A stretch of 6,013 nucleotides of DNA, from the NCBI GenBank assembly GCA_023405875.1, contig JAEXXN010000562.1:1-6013 (forward strand), written 5' to 3'. Shown here one piece after another: positions 1-5,204 of the stretch. The notes under the pieces are model-generated. The model ran no database searches. It saw only the letters and a program-made list of their open reading frames with translations, and was not told where the DNA came from. Position 1 is the stretch's first letter. Every line of letters starts with the position of its first letter. The stretch is from Bacillota bacterium. Lineage in GTDB: Bacteria; Bacillota; Clostridia; Lutisporales; Lutisporaceae. The position numbers and the translations under genes were made by a program.

Positions 1-432
1 GATATACAGAACTATCAGCCCTCAAGAAAAATAGATATTGTAATAAGCCTGCATGGCTGCGATGTGGCAACGGATATGGCAATAGCAGCCGGAGTGAGAT
101 ATGAGGCGGGGGGAATAATTGTGATACCCTGCTGCCACAAGGAGCTTCTTGGCCAGTACGACTACAGGCCCTTCAAAGAAATATTGAAATACGGGGTGCT
201 GAAGGCAAGGATCGCAGATGCCCTTACCGACGGCATCAGGGGGCTGCTGCTTGAGGCGATGGGTTATGAGGTTTCAATAGTTGAGTATATATCACCCCTT
301 GATACCCCCAAAAATCTTATGATAAGAGCAGTCAAAAAAAGCACCAGGAACAGGAAAGCCTATGATGAATACCTGGAGCTGAAGGAAAGCCTCGGAATAA
401 ACCCTGCCTTGGGAAGACTGCTGAATATTTAG
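1..432 (+). CDS. Class I SAM-dependent methyltransferase (Methyltransf_32-like), 3' part
   Basis: The reading frame is open from the first base, so this is the C-terminal 143 residues of a longer protein whose start lies outside the window. The segment 'DIVISLHGCDVATDMAIAAG' followed by 'GIIVIPCCHKEL' matches the pattern of Methyltransf_32 proteins (METTL25/GSTCD-like): an acidic/hydrophobic strand, an LHxCD..TD motif, then a strand ending IPCC. In that family the region lies around and after the cofactor pocket of a Rossmann-fold methyltransferase. The rest is helical and basic (residues about 100-140), ending at TAG 430-432. The substrate cannot be told from sequence; a nucleic acid or protein target is possible. 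A GTG at 64 lies in frame but inside the conserved domain, so it is not the start. Family call is fairly secure, function is inferred. Confidence 0.82.
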   Translation, partial: DIQNYQPSRKIDIVISLHGCDVATDMAIAAGVRYEAGGIIVIPCCHKELLGQYDYRPFKEILKYGVLKARIADALTDGIRGLLLEAMGYEVSIVEYISPLDTPKNLMIRAVKKSTRNRKAYDEYLELKESLGINPALGRLLNI

Positions 433-449
433 GAAATACTATGAATAAT

Positions 450-489
450 AAACACCTGCGGAGGAATAAATATACCGGAGGTGTTTTTT
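450..489 (+). terminator. Hairpin plus T-run after the methyltransferase gene, overlapping the next gene's ribosome binding site
   Basis: The left arm AAACACCTGCGG (450-461) can pair with CCGGAGGTGTTT (475-486): 8 bp, one G-G mismatch, then 3 more bp, around a 13-nt loop. Six T residues (484-489) form the end of the arm and continue past it, as in intrinsic terminators. The right arm also holds GGAGGTG (477-483), the ribosome binding site of the DUF362 gene. The structure could therefore end the upstream transcript, mask the ribosome binding site, or both. The loop is larger than usual for a terminator, so function is inferred. Confidence 0.55.
477..483 (+). promoter_or_regulatory. Ribosome binding site that sets the DUF362 start
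   Basis: GGAGGTG lies 6 nt before GTG 490, an ideal spacing. The in-frame GTG at 481 overlaps the site itself and cannot be the start. The site is inside the right arm of the hairpin at 450-486. Confidence 0.8.
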
Positions 490-1413
490 GTGCGAAAAAG
501 AAAGGTCCGGGAGCCTATTGTAGCTATAGTGGATGCGGCAGATACCGGCAACTGCATAGAGGCAGCCTTGAATATGATAGACGCTGCCCGCCTGATAAAA
601 CAGGGGGATGTAGTGGTCATAACAGCAAATATGGTGGATAACAAGGCTGCAAGCACAGGTACCGTAGTACATCCTGATTTGCTGAGAAAGCTGATCAGGT
701 ATGTAAAAAATTTCAGCCCTTCAAGAGTAGTAGTAGCGGCAGGCTCCGGAGGTGCTCCTACACAGCAGGTTTTTGAAGAAATCGGCTTCAACAGGGTGAT
801 CAATGAAGAGGGAATAGAATTTATTGATCTGAATTATGGCCCATATACAGAAATCAGACTGAACCACGGTATAGTGCCTTACACAAAAATAAACAAGCTG
901 TGTGAAGAAATGGATGTACATATTTCCTTTACTCCCATAAAGATGCATAAGGAAGCAACAGTATCACTGGGTATAAAAAACATGGCGCTTTCATGGCCTC
1001 CTGCCGAAATCCACGGGATGCCGAAGAAAAAGCTTGGAATACATGAGGAGCTGCATACCTTTATAGCTGCCATGGGCGAAGCAATACCAATCGACATCAC
1101 GGTGCTTACAGGCATGAACGGTATGGTGTGGACAGGACCCAGCGACGGAAAGGCAGTCAGCTCCAATCTCATTGTGGCAGGTACAGACCCTGTTGCCGCT
1201 GATGCAGTGGCTGCCAGGCTGATGGGGCTGCTTCCCCAGGCTGTACACTACCTTTTTGAGCTCCACCGTCGGGGCTTGGGTCAGGCTGATGTTAAAAAAA
1301 TCGATATGAGAGGGCTTCCGCTGATACAGGCAGAGGAAATATTCAGTATGGCTGCAATAGGTCAAAGCATAGCGATAGACAAACCTGCGGTACTTACCTT
1401 TCATGGCGATTGA
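490..1413 (+). CDS. DUF362 domain-containing protein
   Basis: A 307-residue protein matching the DUF362 family (PF04015) over nearly its whole length; the biochemical function of the family is not settled. Visible family features are an N-terminal strand VAIVDAAD; a strand-loop VVVAAGSGGAPTQQ at about 80-95; 'KMHKEATVSLGIKNM' at about 151-165, the usual K-x-H-x5-TxxxKN block; 'GMNGMVWTGPSDG' at about 208-220; and 'GTDPVAADAVAARLMG' at about 231-246, the best conserved signature. No 4Fe-4S CxxCxxC motif, signal peptide or membrane segment is seen, so this is a stand-alone soluble form without the ferredoxin domain some relatives carry. Start GTG 490 is chosen because of the ribosome binding site at 477-483. 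There is no convincing T-run terminator after the stop. Confidence 0.86.
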   Translation: MRKRKVREPIVAIVDAADTGNCIEAALNMIDAARLIKQGDVVVITANMVDNKAASTGTVVHPDLLRKLIRYVKNFSPSRVVVAAGSGGAPTQQVFEEIGFNRVINEEGIEFIDLNYGPYTEIRLNHGIVPYTKINKLCEEMDVHISFTPIKMHKEATVSLGIKNMALSWPPAEIHGMPKKKLGIHEELHTFIAAMGEAIPIDITVLTGMNGMVWTGPSDGKAVSSNLIVAGTDPVAADAVAARLMGLLPQAVHYLFELHRRGLGQADVKKIDMRGLPLIQAEEIFSMAAIGQSIAIDKPAVLTFHGD

Positions 1414-1540
1414 AAAAACGGATAAGTGAGGATTATAGCCGAATACCGAGGAGTTCCGGTAAAGTTTGCATGCCATCCACTTTAAGAGCGGTTAGGAATG
1501 TATAGAATGGATTAATCGAAGTTTAGCAGGGTTGGAGAGC

Positions 1541-1569
1541 AAGACAATTTTCTGAAAATAGAGTATAAT
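1541..1569 (+). promoter_or_regulatory. Sigma-A-type promoter of the small gene
   Basis: A perfect -10 box TATAAT (1564-1569) lies 17 nt after AAGACA (1541-1546), which matches TTGACA at four of six positions. Transcription would start near 1576, giving a leader of roughly 150 nt before the ATG at 1725. Box quality and spacing are seen; activity is inferred. Confidence 0.6.
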
Positions 1570-1580
1570 ATAAATATAGT

Positions 1581-1594
1581 AAACGTATACGTTT
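1581..1594. promoter_or_regulatory. 14-bp perfect palindrome, probable operator
   Basis: AAACGTATACGTTT equals its own reverse complement. It begins about 5 bases after the expected transcription start of the promoter at 1541-1569, where a bound repressor would block transcription. Two-fold symmetry with inner ACG/CGT half-sites recalls operators of LacI-family regulators, but no regulator gene is in the window, so the family is a guess. Confidence 0.5.
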
Positions 1595-1615
1595 TGTAAA
1601 TATTCATTTAGCAGC

Positions 1616-1705
1616 AAATTAGGTTGTGTCTTCGGTACCTTTACATTTTCTGGAGGTGTTGATCAAAAGAGAAAGGAAAAACTTATTATTATCACAACCA
1701 AATTT
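1616..1705 (+). promoter_or_regulatory. Leader region with long-range inverted repeat
   Basis: AAATTAGGTTGTG (1616-1628) pairs with CACAACCAAATTT (1693-1705): 13 positions with one A-A mismatch, enclosing 64 nt. The right arm ends 8-9 nt before the small gene's ribosome binding site. It could form a leader-RNA stem affecting translation or stability. It does not match any riboswitch class I recognise; a chance repeat cannot be excluded in AT-rich DNA. Confidence 0.35.
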
Positions 1706-1724
1706 GAAAGAAAGAGGTGGAATT

Positions 1725-1886
1725 ATGGATAATAATAAAATATCACTTTCGAACCTGAAAGCTTATTCTAAGATGCAAAGATTGATAAGGATTCAGGAAG
1801 CATTGGCCAACAACAAGATAATACAGGAAGCAAAGGCTAATAATATAAAAGACGAAAGTTATACAGCGTCCAATCCCATTATTTGA
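1725..1886 (+). CDS. Small hypothetical protein (53 aa)
   Basis: I do not recognise this protein. The frame is open from further upstream (GTG 1626), but AGGTG at 1715-1719, 5 nt before ATG 1725, selects a 53-residue product. It is hydrophilic, with no signal peptide or membrane segment. The middle (about residues 8-45) should be an amphipathic helix, rich in K, R, E, Q, A and N. It contains a short imperfect internal repeat, EALANNKI then EAKANNIK. The end is SYTASNPII. The gene has its own promoter with a possible operator and its own terminator, which supports a real single-gene transcript. It could be a small regulatory protein or a peptide precursor, but no processing or export gene is next to it. 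Existence is fairly likely; function is unknown. Confidence 0.6.
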   Translation: MDNNKISLSNLKAYSKMQRLIRIQEALANNKIIQEAKANNIKDESYTASNPII

Positions 1887-1891
1887 TGATG

Positions 1892-1914
1892 AACAGCCGT
1901 AAGGCTGTTTTTTC
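1892..1914 (+). terminator. Intrinsic terminator of the small gene
   Basis: AACAGCC (1892-1898), loop GTAA, GGCTGTT (1903-1909), then continuing T residues to 1913. The stem is 7 perfect base pairs with a tetraloop, starting 5 nt after the TGA stop. Flanking GATGAA (1887-1892) and TTCATC (1912-1917) could extend the pairing outward around the T-run. Confidence 0.88.
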
Positions 1915-1957
1915 ATCTTATTGCAGGAAACGACCCTTGTGCTGTTCCGCAATATAT

Positions 1958-2002
1958 TGTGAAGCAACCCGATTGACGGGTTGCACTTATGTTATAATAA
2001 AT
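1958..2002 (+). repeat. Palindromic promoter module, copy 1
   Basis: A 45-bp unit repeated at 2059-2103, with 39 of 45 positions the same. It contains an interrupted palindrome, GCAACCCG (1964-1971), ATTGA, CGGGTTGC (1977-1984), followed by an extended -10 promoter TGTTATAAT (1990-1998). No T-run follows the hairpin, so it is not a terminator. It overlaps the -35 area, as an operator would. No good -35 box exists at 17 nt (TTGACG at 1973-1978 is only 14 nt away). A start near 2005 would read towards copy 2. Confidence 0.7.
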
Positions 2003-2007
2003 GCAAT

Positions 2008-2040
2008 TAAGGGAATAAAACCTTACGGTATTATCTTTTT
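2008..2040 (+). promoter_or_regulatory. Possible attenuator-like alternative hairpins between the two modules
   Basis: Two mutually exclusive small stems can form. One pairs TAAGG (2008-2012) with CCTTA (2021-2025). The other pairs 2015-2022 with 2027-2034 (7 bp, one A-A mismatch, loop TTAC) and is followed by C and five T residues (2036-2040). The second resembles a weak AT-rich terminator for a transcript from copy 1. Both stems are short, so this is tentative. Confidence 0.25.
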
Positions 2041-2058
2041 ATGCATTTATTGAAACGG

Positions 2059-2103
2059 TGTGCAGCAATCCGATTAGCGGATTGCAGTTATGTTATAATA
2101 AAT
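2059..2103 (+). repeat. Palindromic promoter module, copy 2, directly upstream of the MFS gene
   Basis: The second copy of the unit at 1958-2002, 101 bp further on. The palindrome is GCAATCCG (2065-2072), ATTAG, CGGATTGC (2078-2085), then extended -10 TGTTATAAT (2091-2099). Compared with copy 1, C to T in the left arm is matched by G to A in the right arm, so the stem stays fully paired. Expected transcription start is near 2106, leaving a leader of about 40 nt before the MFS start codon. It is the likely main promoter and operator of the MFS-pseudouridine synthase operon. Confidence 0.7.
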
Positions 2104-2129
2104 ATATATTTGATGTTATTTATTTTTTT

Positions 2130-2135
2130 GAGGAG
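2130..2135 (+). promoter_or_regulatory. Ribosome binding site that sets the MFS start
   Basis: GAGGAG lies 9 nt before ATG 2145. The open frame runs back to ATG 2058, but that start would put coding sequence across the palindromic promoter module and has no ribosome binding site. Confidence 0.75.
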
Positions 2136-2144
2136 TATCAAAGC

Positions 2145-3395
2145 ATGATAAGCAGGATAATACAAAAACATTTCCCGGCATTGACACACAGGGATTATAA
2201 GCTTTTCTGGACAGGACAGTGCATTTCTCTTATCGGTACATGGATGCAGACTGTAGGGCAAGCCTGGCTTGTTTATCAGATAACCGACTCATCCTACAAG
2301 CTGGGTGTGATAAGTGCACTGCAGTTCACGCCTATGCTCCTTTTTTCACTGCCGGTAGGTGCAATTATAGACAGACATTCGAAAAAGAAGCTGCTTTTTA
2401 TAGTGCAAGCCATTATGTCAGTCAATGCCCTTGTGCTTGCCTTGCTGGTGTGGACCGGGCGGGTATCCTATTATACAATTGCAGTTCAGGCTATCCTGCT
2501 GGGTATATTGAATTGTATAGATATGCCGGTACGGCAGTCTTATATGGCTGAGCTGGCATCCAGAGAACACCTTATGAATGCCATCGCATTGAACTCTACG
2601 ATTTTCAATGCAGCCAGAGTGATCGGCCCTGCTGTTGCAGGGCTGGCCTTCAGTTATTTCGGCGCCACAGTGTGCTTTCTGATAAACGGCTTGTCATTTA
2701 TTCCTGTGCTTTACAACATATCAAGGATTCAGGCAACCGGAGAAAGCAAGAATACCAAAAGCGAAGTCAATATCTATCATGAAATACGCGAAGGCTTAAA
2801 ATACATAGCAGGCAACCCAATTGTCAATACTACAATATTGATGCTGGGTTTCGCAAATACCATCATAATGAATTTCAACGTGCTGATACCTATAATGGCC
2901 AAAACAGTTTTGAACGGTGATTCCAGAGTATACGGCTTCCTATTGACCGCCCTTGGTCTTGGAGCATTTTCCGGTGCGCTGCTTATGGCGGCTACAAGCT
3001 ATAAAGGTCTTAGAATCAAATACCTTATGGCAGCCTATATGTGCCTCAGCATTTTTGTTTTCATCACCGGGTTCCAAACAAAGTTCGTGTATGCATTTTT
3101 GGCACTTATGCTTTCAGGCTGGTGGATGACTACTTCCCTCTCCCTGTCCAATACATGTGTGCAGACCAATATTCCTGATAATATGAGAGGAAGGATAATG
3201 AGCGTATATGCACTGGTCATAGGCGGAGCAGTACCCTTCGGGAGTATGTATTCAGGTACTATGTCGGAGCATTTCGGTGTAGGCTTTACCTTCAAGGTCA
3301 GCGGAATGGCAGGAATCCTTTTCATGCTGGCTGTAATAGCCTTCAGATACAAGCTGGTAATCAACCACAGAAAAGAAAAAGCGCTTGCGGAATAA
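2145..3395 (+). CDS. MFS transporter, MFS_3/EntS-like
   Basis: A 416-residue integral membrane protein of the major facilitator superfamily, predicted to move a small molecule, most likely outward, using an ion gradient. The first helix region 'FWTGQCISLIGTWMQTVGQAWLVYQIT' (about 21-47) is typical of the MFS_3 group that includes the enterobactin exporter EntS. The MFS motif A follows in the loop after TM2, GAIIDRHSKKK (about 72-82). A second-half equivalent, PDNMRGRIMSVY, starts at about 344. Around 11-12 hydrophobic segments are visible, and length is normal for the family. The tail is basic (INHRKEKALAE). The substrate is unknown; EntS-like sequence does not prove siderophore export and no siderophore genes are nearby. 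Probably first gene of an operon with the two downstream pseudouridine synthases. Confidence 0.88.
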   Translation: MISRIIQKHFPALTHRDYKLFWTGQCISLIGTWMQTVGQAWLVYQITDSSYKLGVISALQFTPMLLFSLPVGAIIDRHSKKKLLFIVQAIMSVNALVLALLVWTGRVSYYTIAVQAILLGILNCIDMPVRQSYMAELASREHLMNAIALNSTIFNAARVIGPAVAGLAFSYFGATVCFLINGLSFIPVLYNISRIQATGESKNTKSEVNIYHEIREGLKYIAGNPIVNTTILMLGFANTIIMNFNVLIPIMAKTVLNGDSRVYGFLLTALGLGAFSGALLMAATSYKGLRIKYLMAAYMCLSIFVFITGFQTKFVYAFLALMLSGWWMTTSLSLSNTCVQTNIPDNMRGRIMSVYALVIGGAVPFGSMYSGTMSEHFGVGFTFKVSGMAGILFMLAVIAFRYKLVINHRKEKALAE

Positions 3396-3409
3396 ATTAT
3401 ATTGAGCAT

Positions 3410-3414
3410 AGAGG
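3410..3414 (+). promoter_or_regulatory. Ribosome binding site that sets the start of the first pseudouridine synthase
   Basis: AGAGG lies 5 nt before ATG 3420. The frame can be extended to TTG 3402, but that has no site at a proper distance. Confidence 0.65.
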
Positions 3415-3419
3415 TATAT

Positions 3420-4301
3420 ATGAAATATAAAATAAGCAGCGAGAAAAAAATACCTATAATAGAATATATGACAGAGCATCTTGACTTTTCCGCAAGACGG
3501 TCGAAGAAGCTGGTGAAGGATAAGAAGATCCATATTAACGGAAAAGCGGCTTTCAGGGACAACAGCGTTAAGAAGGGAGATCTTCTGGAAATCGATACCG
3601 CTGAAGAAATGAAGGAGGATATATCACCTGAGGATATACCTCTTTCAATTATATATGAGGATGAGAATATTCTTGCTGTAAATAAACCGCCTTTTATGCT
3701 GGTGCATCCGACTCCCAACCATCCCACAGGAACCCTGCTCAATGCAGTAGCCTATTATTTTCGTGAAAAGGGGATCAGGGCTTCTCTCCGTTTGCTGAAC
3801 AGGCTGGATATGAACACCTCAGGGGTGGTCCTCATACCCAAAAGTGCACTGGTACACAGCAGGCTGGATGAAATGATGAAGTCGGGAAGCATCAGGAAGC
3901 TCTATATTGCTGTAATTGAAGGGACGCTCGAACCTGAAAAGGGAGTGATTGACCAGCCTATAGCAAAGGATGAAGCTGCTCCGGTAAAAAGAAAGGTAAG
4001 GAGCGACGGACAGCCGGCAGTGACCATATATGAAACAATAAAAAAGGCAGGAAGCCATTCCCTGGTGGAGCTGGAGCTTATAACAGGCAGAACTCACCAG
4101 CTGAGGGTGCATCTCAGCTATCTTGGACATCCCATAACAGGGGATGAGCTTTACGGCAGAGCAAGCACTTTGATTCCGAGACAGGCACTTCATGCAGCTT
4201 GTATGGAGCTGACCCATCCGGCCGGAAGCGGTTTGCTGAAGCTTGAAGCAGAGCTGCCCGTGGATATCGGCAGTCTTATAGCTCAACTGGGATTGGAGTG
4301 A
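3420..4301 (+). CDS. RluA-family pseudouridine synthase (RluD-like), paralogue 1
   Basis: A 293-residue enzyme predicted to convert uridine to pseudouridine in rRNA or tRNA in the cytoplasm. Residues about 8-58 form an S4-like RNA-binding domain (ARRSKKLVKDKKIHINGK, then VKKGDLLEID). The catalytic domain begins with IIYEDENILAVNKPPFMLVHP (motif I region, about 77-97). It continues with LLNRLDMNTSGVV around the catalytic aspartate D130 and ends in ITGRTHQLRVHLSYLGHPITGDELYG (motif III region). The family usually has HRLD; here it is NRLD. Length and domain order fit RluD-type enzymes. The gene starts 24 nt after the MFS stop, so it is probably co-transcribed. The target uridine cannot be told from sequence. 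Confidence 0.92.
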   Translation: MKYKISSEKKIPIIEYMTEHLDFSARRSKKLVKDKKIHINGKAAFRDNSVKKGDLLEIDTAEEMKEDISPEDIPLSIIYEDENILAVNKPPFMLVHPTPNHPTGTLLNAVAYYFREKGIRASLRLLNRLDMNTSGVVLIPKSALVHSRLDEMMKSGSIRKLYIAVIEGTLEPEKGVIDQPIAKDEAAPVKRKVRSDGQPAVTIYETIKKAGSHSLVELELITGRTHQLRVHLSYLGHPITGDELYGRASTLIPRQALHAACMELTHPAGSGLLKLEAELPVDIGSLIAQLGLE

Positions 4302-4307
4302 CATGCA

Positions 4308-5204
4308 GTGAAAAGACACAATATTTTTGATATAGACAGGGAGCATGATGGTACCAAGCTAGGGAGATACCTTAAGGAAAAGCTGCTGCTTTCGAGGAAT
4401 GGCCTCATTAAAATAAAGAAATCCAATAGCTTGAAGGTCAACGGATGCCTGGTTCATATGGATATACTGCTTAAGACGGGGGACCGGGTGGAATTTGAGC
4501 TTCCGGATAAGAATTCCGAGTACATAATACCTGAATATATGGGGCTTGACATAATATATGAGGATGAATACCTGATGATCGTAAACAAAGCGGCAGGTAT
4601 CTCTACCCATCCCTCGGGCAGAAACTTGACCGGCTCACTGGCAAACGGGCTTATGCAGCATTTGATAAATGCAGGCGGAAATACAACCGTCAGGCCGGTA
4701 AACAGGCTTGACAGAAATACTTCCGGTCTGGTCATATTTGCCAAAAGCTCTCACGTGCAGCATCTTATGTCCCTGGAAAGCTACAAGGGCAAGCTTATAA
4801 AGGAGTATCTGGCAGTTGTAGAAGGACAGGTCGCAGCTGACTCAGGTACTATTGACGCGCCTATAGCAAGGGAAGACCAGCATTCGGTAAAGCGTGCGGT
4901 AAGAGAGGCTGGAAGCAGGTCGGTCACCCACTACCGTGTTATTGAAAGATACGGTGCTGCCAGCCTGCTGTCGCTTGTACTTGAAACCGGAAGGACGCAT
5001 CAGATAAGGGTGCATATGGCCTATATAGGGCATCCTCTGCTTGGCGACGAGCTTTATGGAGGACGGCAGCAGCATATAAAAAGGCATGCACTCCATGCTC
5101 ATAATATAAAAATGGTTCATCCCATTACAAATTGTTTTATGGAATTTACAGCAGAGCTTCCGGAGGATATGCTTGGACTCCTTACAGGATATTCTTCAGC
5201 TTAA
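4308..5204 (+). CDS. RluA-family pseudouridine synthase (RluD-like), paralogue 2
   Basis: A 298-residue protein with the same layout as its upstream neighbour. An S4-like N-terminal region (about 14-65) contains SRNGLIKIKKSNSLKVNG. The catalytic core has IIYEDEYLMIVNKAAGISTHPSG, then PVNRLDRNTSGLVIFAKSS with catalytic D135, then ETGRTHQIRVHMAYIGHPLLGDELYG. All expected catalytic motifs are intact, again with NRLD instead of HRLD. Start GTG 4308 is supported by GGAG at 4295-4298, inside the end of the previous gene. The previous stop is only 6 nt upstream, so translation is probably coupled. The two proteins are clearly related but well diverged, suggesting an old duplication and different target uridines. 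The last 23 bases overlap the convergent gene on the other strand. Confidence 0.92.
   Translation: MKRHNIFDIDREHDGTKLGRYLKEKLLLSRNGLIKIKKSNSLKVNGCLVHMDILLKTGDRVEFELPDKNSEYIIPEYMGLDIIYEDEYLMIVNKAAGISTHPSGRNLTGSLANGLMQHLINAGGNTTVRPVNRLDRNTSGLVIFAKSSHVQHLMSLESYKGKLIKEYLAVVEGQVAADSGTIDAPIAREDQHSVKRAVREAGSRSVTHYRVIERYGAASLLSLVLETGRTHQIRVHMAYIGHPLLGDELYGGRQQHIKRHALHAHNIKMVHPITNCFMEFTAELPEDMLGLLTGYSSA

Larger units (their letters stand above)
1414..1724. other. Intergenic region between the DUF362 gene and the small gene
   Basis: About 310 bases without a supported gene. From 1414 to about 1540 I see nothing beyond a weak 5-bp stem (TACCG 1444-1448 with CGGTA 1457-1461) that lacks a T-run. The right half holds a promoter (1541-1569), a perfect palindrome (1581-1594) and the leader of the small gene. 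The leader includes GGAGGTG at 1652-1658, a perfect Shine-Dalgarno sequence with no ATG, GTG or TTG at normal spacing after it; a TTG directly abuts it. Confidence 0.7.

Noticed and set aside
429..803. 124-codon open frame on the minus strand opposite the start of DUF362
   Set aside because: Antisense shadow; the plus-strand frame carries clear DUF362 motifs and a ribosome binding site.
991..1476. 161-codon open frame on the minus strand opposite the DUF362 gene
   Set aside because: It is antisense to a well-supported gene, has cysteine/histidine-rich composition typical of a shadow frame and matches no family I know.
1626..1724. 33-residue N-terminal extension of the small protein (GTG 1626)
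   Set aside because: No ribosome binding site precedes GTG 1626, and AGGTG at 1715-1719 fits ATG 1725.
1743..1967. 74-codon minus-strand frame over the small gene and its terminator
   Set aside because: It runs through the terminator hairpin and one arm of the palindromic module and has no supporting signals.
1964..1984. Reading the copy 1 palindrome as an intrinsic terminator
   Set aside because: No T-run follows on either strand, the small gene already has a strong terminator at 1892-1914, and a -10 box follows immediately.
1958..2103. The repeated modules as a CRISPR array or insertion-sequence ends
   Set aside because: There are only two copies, each contains a promoter, and no transposase or spacer pattern is present.
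2122..2129. T-run before the MFS ribosome binding site as a terminator
   Set aside because: No stable stem precedes it; the upstream bases are AT-rich and unpaired.
2058..2144. 29-residue N-terminal extension of the MFS protein
   Set aside because: It would translate the palindromic promoter module; the ribosome binding site at 2130-2135 and the family's normal N-terminus favour ATG 2145.
3035..3742. 235-codon open frame on the minus strand across the MFS and first pseudouridine synthase genes
   Set aside because: It crosses two well-supported genes in antisense; its low-complexity serine/isoleucine-rich product reflects the opposite strand's codons.
3819..4346. 175-codon minus-strand open frame inside the pseudouridine synthase region
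   Set aside because: Shadow of the catalytic domain's coding frame; no independent start signals or family features.
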